The notes: generated from the letters alone by a model not told the origin. Positions 12,935-24,237 are shown, counted from the stretch's first letter. The stretch is DNA of 64,000 nucleotides from Watersipora subatra (GCF_963576615.1 NC_088712.1:28549870-28613869), one strand, 5' to 3'. A program made the numbers and translations.

Positions 12935-13670
12935 TCAATAAAATCTACTATATAAACTACATATATGATATGGATTCTCGCCTTTCCAACATAAGGCATT
13001 ACATCTGGAGCATTTTTGGACATTCATCCCATAAAAAAATTCAGCCCTATACTGTGTTGCAGGACTGTAGTCAAGTGCGAAGTTTTCTGCCCATACACGG
13101 CGCCTGGTAGCAGCTGCTGTAGTTAGTGCATCTCGCTGTTGTCGCCCTTTCATCTGCTCTGAAAATTCAGCTCGCCGAGCAGCTGTTGTAGTAAGTGCAT
13201 CATGTTCTTGTTGCCGCTGCATCTGCTCGGAGATTTCTGCACGCCTGGCCGCTGTAGCGGCTGCTCTGAGCCGTTTGAGTCGCTGCTGGGTCAGCTCAGC
13301 AGTCTCTGCACTTCTAGCAGCTGCAGCATCTAATCTGGCCTGCTCTCGATGTACCTGTGTTTGTTCAGCGGTTTCTTCTCTTCTAGCAGCTGCTATTCTG
13401 TTTCGTTGTAGGCGTAGCTGTGTTTGCTCTGCAGTTTCTGCACTTCTAGCAGATGCAGTAGCTATTCTGTTTTGTTGTAGGCGTAGCTGTGTTTACTCTG
13501 CAGTTTCTGCACTTCTAGCAGCTGCAGTAGCAGTTCTGTTTTGTTGGGGGCGTAGCTGTGTTTGCTCTGCAGTTTCTGCTCGTCTAGCTGACGCCTTGCA
13601 AATTCAGTCCCTTTCTCTACGGGAATCAATCTGTTCTTGCGTTTGGGCTGTAGGCTTTTTGGAAGGCATT
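12935..13670 (-). pseudogene. Helitron-like ORF, N-terminal part, broken
   Basis: Read on the minus strand from an ATG at 13670 (MPSKKPTAQTQEQ...), the frame is open but for a TGA soon after the start and a TAA in the repeats. It encodes imperfect repeats of about 18-22 residues of the type ARSAETAEQTQLRLQ, then a cysteine motif CSRCNALCWKGE...YHIC. Both features resemble the N-terminus of invertebrate Helitron Rep/helicase polyproteins. The rest of that ORF (Rep, helicase) is absent. The plus-strand 180-residue ORF at 13275-13817 is its shadow. Attribution is from family resemblance. Confidence 0.6.
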
Positions 13671-14494
13671 GTACTGCTTCAAGCGTTTCTAAAAGTGAAT
13701 GAGATGGTGTCCTTTTTTGTAATATACGCTGCTCACTTTCTTCTCACCGTCGCCTATCGCAATGCTCGAAGTGCCCATGCAAGTTCTGTAGTAGCTGTAG
13801 TTCTGTGGTACTCGTAGCTGGAAAAAAAGTTAAAGTAACTCAGCGGCGGAAGGAAATGAACATGTTTACTATCACAAACAGTGGCAAATCCAACGTTTTC
13901 AACCCTTTCACTGAAGTAGACTCATTTATGCGTTTTCTATGGTCGACCGCCATAAACACATTTTTGCAACTTTCCTAACAATTGCTAGTAACTGAATTTT
14001 ATTATTCGTTGATAACATAGCCAACAATCTTTAAGACTTTTATGGTAGTGACAGTGTTGTCCAAAGATTTCTCTATAAAATTAGCCTGAAATGTAATTTT
14101 AAATCTTTGTTTGAGAATTACACAGATAATCAAAATGCACAAAGTATCGATACAATGAATTTTTTGCATAGCAGTGCTTGTTGGCAAAATGAAATATATA
14201 ACCAAAACAAACATTCTAGATGGAGTTTCAAATTGAAAAAATATCATGAAGCAGTATCAGCAAAATGGCTGGCAGTAGGCCGATAGCTAAATTTGTACAT
14301 GGACGCAAGTGAAAGGGTTATGTATTGGAAGTGTGGCAAATCATAGACAATACAACGTTGAATAAGAAGTACTTACCTTTTTGATGTGGAAATTTAGTAG
14401 GTGAGAACTGCGTTTTTTCCAGTGATCGCAAGAAACAAACGTTTACGTGACTTTCTCTGTACACATTGGCAGTAAATATTAAACACATGTAAAC

Positions 14495-14530
14495 TACTAC
14501 TCATTAATTTATTTTATTTAATGAGTAGTA
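14495..14530. other. perfect 13-bp hairpin
   Basis: tactactcattaa and its exact complement separated by 10 bases of T/A. Possibly a remnant of a foldback element. Confidence 0.7.
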
Positions 14531-14549
14531 CATTTGTATAGCTGTATAG

Positions 14550-14847
14550 GCACCCTTGTATAGGCTGCAGAACTCAGGATGGTGCTTTTTAACACGGCAG
14601 CAACTTTGCTGTTTAAAACGGAACAGTGTCGTTGGGCACTGTAAAGAGGCACGCTAACCAGAGACCACGCGATTTTTGTGTAAAAACGATGAATAGGTTA
14701 TGAATAGAGGCGCACTAACCGGAGATTCTCGTTAATGCACCCTAAATACCTAGTAGCGGCTAATAGTCCGAAAAGTACGGTAAGCTATAAAGCGGACACA
14801 CAATTACACACACAGACAGACAACGATTGCCGTTTATATAGTAGATA
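14550..14847 (+). repeat. probable retroposon 3' region
   Basis: Contains two diverged copies of a gaggcacgctaaccagaga-type word (about 14646 and 14706), and ends gcggacacacaattacacacacagacag...ttatatagtagat. This resembles the tails of RTE-dependent SINEs in invertebrates. Inference from general appearance. Confidence 0.35.
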
Positions 14848-14936
14848 AAATAAAATCATCACACCATGGACATCATGGCGTGATGATTTTATTTTATACT
14901 CTATTCTCAAGTACCATCTGCTACTTGAGAATAGAG
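14845..14936. other. two adjacent hairpins
   Basis: Hairpin 1 (14845-14897): 24-bp stem with one mismatch, loop gacat. Hairpin 2 (14899-14936): perfect 15-bp stem ctctattctcaagta, loop of 8. They are separated by a single base. The minus-strand ORF at 14785-15009 crosses them and is not a gene. Confidence 0.85.
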
Positions 14937-15052
14937 ACATATCAGTGATATATGGAGTTGAATCATTCAGTATTTTGAATTCAACAATGTTAGTAAAATA
15001 AGTTAACATATCTGGCAGTAAGAGACATCTACTGCTCTAGATAAGAACGCTA

Positions 15053-15603
15053 ATGAGAGTGGTTCAGCAATTGACAGTGACCAGATAGTGGTTATGAGAG
15101 TGGTTCAGCAATTGACAGTGACCAGATAGTGGTTATGAGAGTGGTTCAGCAATTGACAGTGACCAAATAGCTGTTATGAGAGTGGTTCAGCAATTGACAG
15201 TGACCAGATGGCAGCTATGAGAGTGGTTCAGCAATTGACAGTGACCAGATATCAGCTAAGAGAGTGGTTCAGCAATTGATAGTGACTATATAGCGGTTAT
15301 GAGAGTGGTTCAGTAATTGACAGTGACCAGATAGCTGTTATGAGAGTGGTTCAGTAATTGACAGTGACCAGATAGCTGTTATGAGAGTGGTTCAGCAATT
15401 GACAGTGACCAAATAGCGGTTATGAAAGTGGTTCAGTAATTGACAGTGACCATATAGCGGTTATAAGAGTGGTTCAGCAATTGACTGTGACCAGATAGCG
15501 GTTATGAGAGTGGTTCAGCAATTGACTGTGACCAGATAGCGGTTATGAGAGTGGTTCAGTAATTGACTGTGACCAGATAGCGGTTATGAGATTGGTTCAG
15601 CAA
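15053..15603. repeat. 41-bp minisatellite, about 13 copies
   Basis: Unit atgagagtggttcagcaatt followed by gacagtgaccagatagcggtt, with point variants. Lies in intron 2 of the neurexin gene. Confidence 0.95.
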
Positions 15604-15889
15604 CAAAAAATGACCATATTACCATTACCATCTCCTTCTTACCATATGAATTTTTCAAAAAGCGTCTCAAAATTAGAATGATACGAGCATTTGACTTTTG
15701 ACCTGGCGATGCTCGGGAGTTCTTTCATTTTTAAGGCGAGTTGTTCCGTGACCAAATTCCATAAACTTGTTCATTGATGGTAATTGTCCTTAATACATGC
15801 GAACACAAACCCTTGAAGTTCTAATCAGATAGATTGTGGTACATTTATACAGAGAACAAAAGTTGTAAGAGTATTAATCGATTCTGTCA

Positions 15890-16140
15890 TTACTTGAAGT
15901 AGACCTGGTTTTATACATTAAATAAGAAGTGAGTCTGTCCTTATAACTCTTCTCTTACATGAGAATTTATTAACATCACTCTTATTATAGTAAATACTAT
16001 TCCTCAACTTTGGAATTTATTAACATCACTCTTATTATAGTGATTATTGATTCTTAAAGTGGACCTGTTTTTATACCTTAAATAAGTAGTGAGTCCATTC
16101 TTACAACTCTTCCTTCTCATGAAGATGTATTAACATCACG
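15890..16140. repeat. direct duplication in intron 2
   Basis: Two related blocks share taaataagaagtgagtc, acaactctt, and atttattaacatcactctta. The middle piece (tattaacatcactcttattatag) is present twice within 60 bp, giving nested duplication. Confidence 0.7.
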
Positions 16141-16392
16141 GAACACTGTTTTTATAATAAGCTAAACTATATTAGGCACCAAACTAGCACAAAAACCAAT
16201 CTATACGTAGATAAACTGTAGAGGAACCTTATTTGTGGTGATTGGGTGAATAATTCATTATGTTCAGTCAGCTCATGCAAAATATCCTTATAAAATTAAC
16301 TCTAGCAGCTTGTTGAGCTCTCCAAACTCAAATAGGAATGAAAGGAACTAACATTTAGCTCATCCATATTTTTGTTGTCTGATATTCTGCAG

Positions 16393-16479
16393 ATCTCCTC
16401 TCTATGTTGGTGGGTTGCCTCAACTCTACACCCTTATGTCCGGAAGTTTTAGCCTGCCTTCCATATTCTATGAGCCAAG
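16393..16479 (+). CDS. NRXN: neurexin exon 3: LNS1, YVGGLP strand
   Basis: 87-nt exon encoding SPLYVGGLPQLYTLMSGS and SLPSIFYEP. The LYVGGLP block is the conserved strand after the variable loop of every neurexin LNS domain. The acceptor gatattctgcag ends at 16392; its first base completes the arginine codon left by exon 2. The donor is caag|gtatgc. It stands alone between a 4.4 kb and a 0.9 kb intron. Confidence 0.88.
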
Positions 16480-16593
16480 GTATGCATAAAGTTACTTACA
16501 GCTTTTATCTTTAAACTATGTTAGATTATGGAGGCTATTTAGCATGAACAGGACTAGAGATCGATTGCGCTCCACTCTGGTCTTGGTATGCTG

Positions 16594-16984
16594 CATGATG
16601 AGAAGACAACTCACACTGCATGGTTGTATAAGTTGTCATCTGAGATGCCAACTTATGTCATCTTAGATCTAGGTTGCATGCTGAGATAGGTTATCATCTT
16701 AGATGTGTTGCATGCTGAGATAGGTTATCACCTTAGATATGTTGCTTGCTGAGATAGGTTGTCATCTTAGATGTGTTGCATGCTGGGATAGGTTGTTGCC
16801 TTAGATGTATTGCATGCCGAGATAGATTGTCATCTTAGATACGTTGCATTTTGAGACAGGTAGTCACATTGGATGTTTTGCATGCTAGGATAGGTAGTTG
16901 CCTTAGATGTGTTGCATGCTGGGATAGTTTTTCATTTTAGAGGTGTTGCTTGCCGGTATAGCCTATTACCTTAGATGTGTTGCA
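16594..16984. repeat. 34-bp minisatellite, about 10 diverged copies
   Basis: Unit like tgttgcatgctgagataggt followed by tatcatcttagatg in intron 3. The remainder of intron 3 (16985-17376) holds nothing I recognise. Confidence 0.85.
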
Positions 16985-17376
16985 CTGAAGGAGAGAAATA
17001 GAGTAGAAATGTTGTAATTCATATTTCCACAACTCTCAACAGTCTTTGGAGCAAATTTTAATATTTTAGCAAGTAATTGAGTGCAACTCTAAAATACCCT
17101 TCATGGTAGATGACTATTTGTGACGCCTACAGTACCTATACACAGAACATCATTAAAACATCTGAAGTGTAGTTTTTGCAAACCCTAATATCACCTGTCC
17201 TCATCTAATCTTTATTATATTAAATATAATAATATTTAAAAATTAAATATACTCATTAGTACAACTTTGCTAAACTAAAAAATTCTCTTATTTACAAGTT
17301 ATAATATTAACAATAATAAGCATAGTTAAGCTGAACTCACAGGCTATGATTGTGCACTCTCGGGCTATGTTGTTAG

Positions 17377-17591
17377 ATTTTCTGGAAGCATCAACAACGT
17401 CTTGATGGGCAACTGTAGCAACCAAATGGAAGCTGTAGAGCCTGTGAGCACAAATGGCCTGATTCTTAGACCTGTGGAGGGGTGTGAAGAGACTACCCCG
17501 TGTCTCAATGATGGTCGGTGCCTCAGTTCTCCAGAAGGTTTCAGATGTGATTGTCAGTATACTTTCTATCATGGATCAACTTGCTCCCTCC
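17377..17591 (+). CDS. NRXN: neurexin exon 4: end of LNS1 plus EGF1
   Basis: Completes LNS1 (EPRFSGSINNV, equivalent to the EPFKGWIRDV block of vertebrate LNS1) and encodes EGF1. The six cysteines are spaced C-x5-C-x5-C-x8-C-x-C-x9-C, from CEETTPC to HGSTC. Two acceptors are possible. The AG at 17341-17342 is strong-looking but throws the frame into a stop; the AG at 17375-17376 (ctatgttgttag) restores phase and gives collinear homology, so I chose it. Donor c|gtaagc, leaving one base. As in vertebrate alpha-neurexin, LNS1 here lacks the terminal disulphide cysteine. Confidence 0.9.
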
Positions 17592-18235
17592 GTAAGCGTT
17601 TACTCTAAATAAAAATTTCAATTTGCTCGCCTTTTATTAAACTGAATATCGTGAATGAACATATTCTATTAGCAATAAGAGTTGTCTACTCTTTATTTGT
17701 GAGTTGGGTAACTTGATTTTTAAGTTAATTTATAAAATTAACATCTATAGTTAACTATTCTTAGTATCAACAAGCCTAACAATGTTATTAAGAGTTATCT
17801 ACTCTCTAACTGACGGCACCTAATACTATCATGGCTTACTTGTCTGAATCAGAGCACATATTGGAACTGAGAGTTATCTTCTCTGTGTGAATGTATACAG
17901 AATCAGGAGCTTCCAACTTTCTAAATCTGTGGAAGCAATTGAAATAAAAGTTTCATGCTTTTTATGTCGGGCTTTGTAAAAGATACTAATAACTATCTGC
18001 AGAAATTAGTTCCTAGACCTGAAACCATTTTACCCTTTTAACAATTTGTTCATGCACCATTTTCAGCTTCTGGCAATCTGCAATCATTTTTTACCTTGAA
18101 TGCATATATTAAGGAGTCAACCTGTTCACCGCATCATAATCTAGTTTCTTATACCAGTTAATAAATAAAACCTTGAAATAGACTTAGCATTCTTTTCATT
18201 TTAGCTATTAAAATTGGCCTGGGAATTTGAAATAA
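17592..18235. other. intron 4, 5' part; recurrent agagtt-tct-ctct motif
   Basis: No exon seen. The short imperfect palindrome agagttgtctactct recurs as variants near 17678, 17791 and 17868, and again in intron 6 near 38166 and 38315. Confidence 0.4.
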
Positions 18236-18325
18236 TCAAATATAACTAGAAATTCCCCTGTCATACAGCCCACGACCAAAGTGATATTGGAAAACAGAAA
18301 GGATACTGCTGGTTGAAAAATGCAA
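18236..18325. repeat. copy 1 of a 90-bp dispersed repeat
   Basis: Contains aactagaaattcccctgtca, cagcccacgaccaaagtgat, and gaaagga; the second copy is at 18960-19050 in the same orientation. Confidence 0.75.
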
Positions 18326-18959
18326 TATTAGCAGTCAAATGGCACTGCAATGCAATAGGATAACTGCAATGGTAGCTGCAATGGTAGCTGTAATGTACTG
18401 GGTGTTATTATGTACAACAAACAGCAATAATGAAAGGAAAAGATTATATGTTTATATCTCTCCCCTGCAATAGAAGAAATGCAATATTAGAAGTAAAATG
18501 GCAAGCTGCTGTGTAATATACACAGTTTGAAAGTTGGTTGTGTTGAATGTAGAATGGTTTTGACAGCGATCTGTAACCAAAGTGAAGAAATGGGTCATGA
18601 TCACAGAAACCATGGTTAAATCGGGTGTGTGAGTTTTAGAGTTATCTACACTAGCAGAAGAAGAAAATTCTCCGTTATTTTGCAAAAAAATTTGATTCCA
18701 GCTGAATTACAGCAGATTTTATGGTCAATAAACTGAATACATGTTTACCATTAGTGCGAAAACATTGTTCTGAGAAAACTGGTATTAAAGTTGGAGAAAC
18801 GAAAACCAATGCACAACTTTGTTTACATTTCAAAACGTCATAGCAACCAATATCAAGAAGTTGTAATGTTTATCTAGATTTTTGTATTTATACGCAAAAA
18901 ATTATGCTGAATAACTAAATCTCATAATAATCTTATAAAATTGAATAATTATTCTTACA

Positions 18960-19050
18960 ATTAAATATTGTAACTAGAAATTCCACTGTCATACAGCCCA
19001 CGACCAAAGTGATAATGGAAAAAAGAAAGGGTAGTGTTGGTTGTTGAAAA
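18960..19050. repeat. copy 2 of a 90-bp dispersed repeat
   Basis: Direct copy of the block at 18236-18325 with a few substitutions. It lies just before the helicase fragment, so both may be part of the same degraded transposon family. Confidence 0.75.
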
Positions 19051-19247
19051 AGTTCTCAGCAGGAATTGACAGAGTATAGTGTAAATGAGACTTGTTTGAG
19101 ATGATATAAAATAAATTTGAGGGAGCACGACTCTAAAAAGGTGCAACCAACAATTTATTTTGAAGGTAAAGTTGGGTTGAAACCAGGTATACGAGTAATT
19201 GGTTAATTGTTGATATTACAATATCTGTTATAAGTATACAGTATCTG

Positions 19248-19495
19248 TTAAAGGTCGCACAGTCCAGTCTCCTCTCTTTTGCGTTGTAAGATTTGGTCAT
19301 TGATAGCTAATTGAGTGATGCGCTCCCTAGCGAAGTTGTTAACAAGTAAGTCATTGATGTTTCGAACTCGAGAGAGAGAGCAACAAACGATATTCCAGCA
19401 GTCATTTCGTGGTGGCCTATATCAATGACAGCTTTAGCCATGGTTAGACCTTGACTCTTGTGTATTGTCAAACCCCATGCTAAATCGAGAGGAAT
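19248..19495 (-). pseudogene. PIF1-like helicase C-terminal fragment (Helitron remnant)
   Basis: Minus-strand translation gives IPLDLAWGLTIHKSQGLTM, then VIDIGHHEMTAGISFVAL, then after a 2-base shift RVRNINDLLVNNFARERIT and a stop at 19250-19248. AxGLTIHKSQGxT and the FVALSRVR block are late helicase motifs of PIF1/RecD-family enzymes, which Helitrons carry. The frameshift falls in an (AG)5 run at 19371-19380, where one extra AG breaks the frame, so microsatellite slippage is the likely cause. The upstream helicase motifs are not recognisable 5' of this fragment. Confidence 0.8.
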
Positions 19496-19659
19496 GCCTC
19501 ATCATAAAGGGGCATTGTAGTTCGGCCCTAGCTTGTACATAAGTTGTAAAGAATTTCGGCTAACGTTTTAAATAATTCAATGAAACCTTTGGTGATTGGA
19601 CAAAAAAACATAGGCTGATCAACTGTGTACCACAATTTCGTACCTGTAAATTAGTCTAC

Positions 19660-20965
19660 GCCTCAAACGGTCTACGTTTATTACAGAAACCTTCGAATAA
19701 ATTCGATTACAAGTAAACAAGGCCATAGACTGGTGAAATTCGCATGGTTTTCTCGTGAAATGCGCACTGCTAAATAGTTCTACTATATCTGTCGCACGGC
19801 TTTATTAGCGTATCGTAGGCCGGTCTTAACTTTTATTAAACCAAGCTTTTCAAGCGTTTTGTGGCGATTTTCGGCCAAATTAATCTGTCTATTTGTGTAT
19901 AATCCGATCAGATGGGTAAGTTTTAAGATACTGTCGACAATTTACAAAGACTTGGTAATATATTTAAATAGGCTTAAATGTGTTTTGTATCGTTATTATA
20001 CTTTAACGACTCTACAAAACGATGGTTAAATTTGTTGATGAGATTTTGAAACAAGGGTTTGCGACGATGTTAATGAAAAATTTTCGTAAGTTGTGTGCAC
20101 ATGCATTTATCACAAAAACTCTCAAACTTCGCTCCGCTCATTTGGTCATGGTATAATCTTATAAGAATCGTTAGAAAAATATCATCGTCATTTCCTTTAC
20201 TTTCACTGCTTTAGACATCAGTTGGAATACCAAAGTAGTCATTATAAGTGTCCAAAATGTCAGAGTCCCGTAGAATCGGCAAAAAAGAAACGATTAATTT
20301 TCAGTACTTCTACGTTATTACAATTAAATATTGTAATACTCTTATAAAAATCGTTAGAAAAATATCATCGTCATTTCCTTTACTTCCACTGCTTTGGACA
20401 TCAGTTGGAATACCAAAGTACTCATAAGTGTCCAAAATGTCAGAGTTAACTTTAAAATCGGCAAAAAAGAAACGATTACTTTTCAGTGCTTCAACGTTAA
20501 TTACAAAAACCTTCGGCAATTGGAAAATGCCATAGACTGGTGAAATGTGCACGTTTTTCTCATGAAATGCGCACGACTTTATAGTTCTACTATCTATATT
20601 TATGTGCGTTTTGTTCGCCGGTCTTAATTTGGATTGAAAAAGGCTTGTAGGTTTTAATGGCGATTTTGGGCCAAATTAAACTGTCTAGTTATGTATTATC
20701 CGATCGGATGGGTAAGTTTTAGGATATTGTCTACACTTTTCAAAGACTTGGTAACATACTTAAATAGGTTTATATGTGTTTTGTATCGTTATTATACTTT
20801 AACGACTCCACACAACAATGGTTAAATTTTTTTATGAGATTTCGGTACAAGGGTTTAGATACGGCGTTGATGAATAATTTTCGGAAGTTCTGTGCGCATA
20901 TGCATTTATCATAAAGCTCCCAAACACTTGCTTCACTCGTGTTTGGTCGTGGGAAAATAATAGAT
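19660..20965. repeat. rearranged duplication of a roughly 650-bp sequence
   Basis: Block A (about 19665-20160; contains ccatagactggtgaaat, atgggtaagttttaaga, cgttattatactttaacgac) recurs as A' at about 20500-20960. Block B (about 20165-20317; contains cgttagaaaaatatcatcg, cttttcagt) recurs as B' at about 20350-20500. The order A-B-B'-A' in the same orientation implies tandem copies of a B-A unit with truncation. Not identified. Confidence 0.75.
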
Positions 20966-21942
20966 GCAATATGTTCTTATATAGTATATATAGATAAAAT
21001 TTTTGGGTAAAATTGCTTAGTTTATACCTTTTACACAAATATCAATGTACTCAAATTTTCTGATAACTACTGTATATCATTGGTGATATTACTAAAGCGC
21101 ATTGCAATTCAGGAGAGAACGACTGCAGTTACTACAATCACGCCTGCATATTGGGTATGAAAATAATTGGCAAAGAGTGATGCCTTCTGACAATAGAATT
21201 ATTTGTTTTGTATTTAAAGCTTGTTGGTTTGTTTACTCGGAGAATGTATTTGTTTACTTTAGGGAAGCGAGAAGTAAACACGCTGAATATACTCCTACAT
21301 TATTTATTAGCTGCGGTCCTGTGTAAACATGCCGAAGTCATAATCTCCCATATGCCTAAGAAATCTGACAAAAGTTGACCTTGTGATACCTTGTGGTACA
21401 AGACTCTTGACAATGCTACTGTTTCGATGGCTGCCTGATCGTTATTAACTTGTGAATAATAACCAATCACGTTTGTAGAAAGGTTCTTGTCGTCGGTAAA
21501 ACAATCTCTAACAGGCATCACTGGGTTCACTCTAAACCAGATAGAAACTAAAATAAAACTACCATATTTTTCACACACCATGGGAGGGCCGTATTTTAGG
21601 CGCAGTCTCAATTCTGTGGTCTTTTTCTCTACTTTATCAATATATATAAATCTAAATCACAATTACTAGCTATGCTGTTGCGGATTATGGGCTTCATCAC
21701 TCTTCCAGCTTTTTTTCTTTTGCTCAACTAATTTCGTTGGTGAAAATAAATCACAAATCAAAGTTTGTGCGTATATGTGTGTTTTGGTTAGTTCATCTAT
21801 AGCCATTAAACTTTAGGAATGAAATATACGTTTCATGATAGATTTGATCTCAATTCTTTGGTTTCATTCTCTACTTAATCAACACATAAAGCACTATATT
21901 ACACATTATATTAGCACAATTTAAAACAAACATAAAAAACAA
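20966..21942. other. intron 4 stretch, nothing recognised
   Basis: Short open frames on both strands (for example 21300-21611 minus) show no domain, and no splice-compatible neurexin homology was found. Confidence 0.4.
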
Positions 21943-21961
21943 CCCCCCCCCCCCCCCCCCC
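21943..21961. repeat. homopolymer run C19
   Basis: Nineteen consecutive C. Such runs form i-motif/G-quadruplex structures and are prone to length error in sequencing. Confidence 0.95.
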
Positions 21962-22611
21962 GTCTGCATTTGGTGGCGTAACTTGACTCCCAGTTTAAAC
22001 TGAGCCTCATAAACATGTCAGCTGATGCCATTTTAAGAAGTTTCTTAAACAAGTAGATATCGGTTAGTAGCCTTCCTCTGCTGTATACTTAGAATGAGTT
22101 TTCGTTGTTTTAGCGGTAAATTGTCCACGGAGAGGTGACCGCAGTGCATTTCCAAAAGGCACACAACAGATTTTAGAATTCAGTCCACACGCAGGGCACA
22201 CCGTAGTAAAGGGAGCACAGTCAAACTTTTATAAAAATTTAGTTTTTATGTGCGCCTTATGATGTATATGATGTAAAAAACACGGTAACTCAAAGCTATC
22301 TTACAAAAGATCATATGTAGAGGCTAGCTAGCTTAGGATCTTAAAAAATTTCATGCGAGTATGTGAATTTATTACTCTGCGCTGATAAGTTGAAAGACTG
22401 ACTAGCACACAGTCTATGGAATAAGGTTAGCGTAGTTGCCTGGGAATGAAAGTTCTATCATGGAAATAACTCTCTATTCATTCAGGTTACTAGTATGGCA
22501 ATGAGTTTGTTTACTTCAGTGGACAGCTTATTCCAGCTAGTAACCTAATAGTCTAGTGCACCATGAGAGATTGTCAAGTATAATAACCATATGTGCTATT
22601 ATTCTGAAACG

Positions 22612-22721
22612 TTGTATGGTGTAATGGTTAGAGTGTTGGTCTATCATGCTGAATGATATGGGTTCAAATCCCTTACGATGCATGGATCCAAGGAATGCAC
22701 CTCCAATCCTGGCTTCAAACG
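22612..22721 (+). repeat. tRNA-like SINE head
   Basis: tggtgtaatggttagagtgt (A-box-like) and gggttcaaatccc (B-box) are spaced as in a tRNA gene, but no acceptor stem closes and the sequence continues into the inverted-repeat body at 22722. A SINE head, not an intact tRNA gene. Confidence 0.65.
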
Positions 22722-23395
22722 GATGGATGTAGCCTGTCTTGACAAACTGTTTTTTTTGCGGATTGTCCCCCGTTGAGCCGGGCGAGCAAAACAACAGCTT
22801 GTCACAAGACCTACTGCGTCTGATGCATCAGCTGCACTGAAAGGGAGTTGTTCTCTTCCGTCTATGCGGCTTGGCTGCGATGTTATGTCGGTCGCTCCAT
22901 TGGTAATCATAATGGATTTCGCGCAAAAATTTATGTAGAAAAAAATATGATAAATACGTTTAACTTTATTCAAACTTAAGAATAAAATAAATTAAAAATA
23001 AAATCAATAAGAACAAATAAAACTGACTAATACAAAAATACAAATAAAACTGACTGAGCGCACAAATAACAACATGTTTAGTTGTTGTTGTTGCCTAAGT
23101 TCTTAAGTTCTACTAAAGTTTATCGTAGAGACTGGTCTCTGGTTAAACTGTTCTATCTTATTTTTTTCTAGGTAAATTTTTGCGCGAAATCCGTTATGAT
23201 TACCAATAGAGCGATCAACATCACATCGCAGCCAAGCCGCATAGACGGAAGAGAACAACTCCCTTTCAGTGCAGCTGATGCATCAGGTGTAGTGTGTCTT
23301 GTGACAAGCTGTTGTTTTGCTCGCCCCGCTCGCCGGGGGACAACTCCGCAAAAACAACAGTTTGTCAAGACAGGCTAGGATGGATGTGGCTTTTA
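22722..23395. repeat. inverted pair of a 230-bp repeat
   Basis: Arm 1 (22722-22951) and arm 2 (23158-23395) are inverted copies, with shared pieces ttgacaaactgtt, gcgagcaaaacaacagcttg, gatgcatcagctgcactgaa and cttccgtctatgcggcttgg. Near-identical peptides appear in ORFs on opposite strands (22644-22973 minus, 23196-23378 plus), which is the signature of the inverted repeat rather than of genes. More GC-rich than the surrounding intron. Confidence 0.85.
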
Positions 23396-24116
23396 ATATA
23401 GTAAATATTTGTTATCCGCTAGATACCATATTTCCCACCTACAGGAATGTAAAAGGGGACCAGAATCACGGTGAGCTAAAATAGGATGGTGTGGATCTGT
23501 AAAACTTTCCTAGCAAGTTATAAATTATACAGGAATTGCAAAGATTCCCCTTTCTTAAAACACACATTCACTGCGTGTTGAGTGCCCCTTACAACCCATC
23601 TATCGGAAGAACTAGAAAACTGCAAGCAAGTTGTGATACCAGTGAATGAGAGCGAGCGCATCAGTGATGCTGCACAGCTTTGTGTATTTGTCAGTTCTTT
23701 TCCTGACAAGATGATCGATGAAGAGGTTATTGCAATTGTCCTTCCTTTTCACGACACAAACAATTTGACTTGCAAAGCTTTCATTTGTTTTTTAAAACAC
23801 TAACACTGTAGAGTGTAGAGGATTATCACTGTTTCTATTGTTTGTTTGATGTGGATTGGGAGTTGTGCGCTCATTGAGTTACGATGTGATAAGTGTTTCA
23901 ATGGATATTCGCATGTTGAGGGTTAACGCAGTCACTTTGTTTAAATAGATAAGGAATTTATGTCAGAGGCCATAGCAGCCACTCTTGTCTCGCTTCGCAA
24001 GCGCTTTTGCACATTGAGTTCTATCACGGATAGTAAATATCTTTTCATCGCTGAATGGAGTGTTGGGTATTGTTTAAAAGTATCAGTATTACTTAGAAAA
24101 CTATCTTCTGATAAGA

Positions 24117-24237
24117 AGTAGATCGAACTGCTCAAATTGAAATAGGAATGGCTGAAGTGTGGAAAATGTTCAAAATGGAATAGTTTGTGCGGCATTTTCT
24201 TGTGCGTCATCTGCAAGAGCCGTTTCTATCTTTCGCC
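24117..24237 (-). repeat. inverted copy (left) of a 110-bp repeat
   Basis: Minus strand reads ctcttgcagatgacgcacaa, gaaaatgccgcacaaactat, and cattttccacacttc. The same sequence lies on the plus strand at 26378-26490. The pair flanks the candidate internal first exon. Confidence 0.8.

Noticed and set aside
13275..13817. 180-residue cysteine-rich plus-strand ORF
   Set aside because: Antisense shadow of the Helitron-like minus-strand frame, which has the recognisable peptide repeats and CxxC motif.
17343..17376. Upstream acceptor for exon 4 (ctcacag at 17336-17342), adding GYDCALSGYVV-like residues
   Set aside because: It needs one leftover base but exon 3 leaves two, which produces a stop at once. 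The acceptor at 17376 keeps phase and aligns collinearly with LNS1.
22612..22690. Possible tRNA gene (A- and B-box-like sequences)
   Set aside because: No acceptor stem closure and it continues into a repeat body; the same holds for the heads near 24510, 35060, 40580 and 60730. Best explained as SINE heads.
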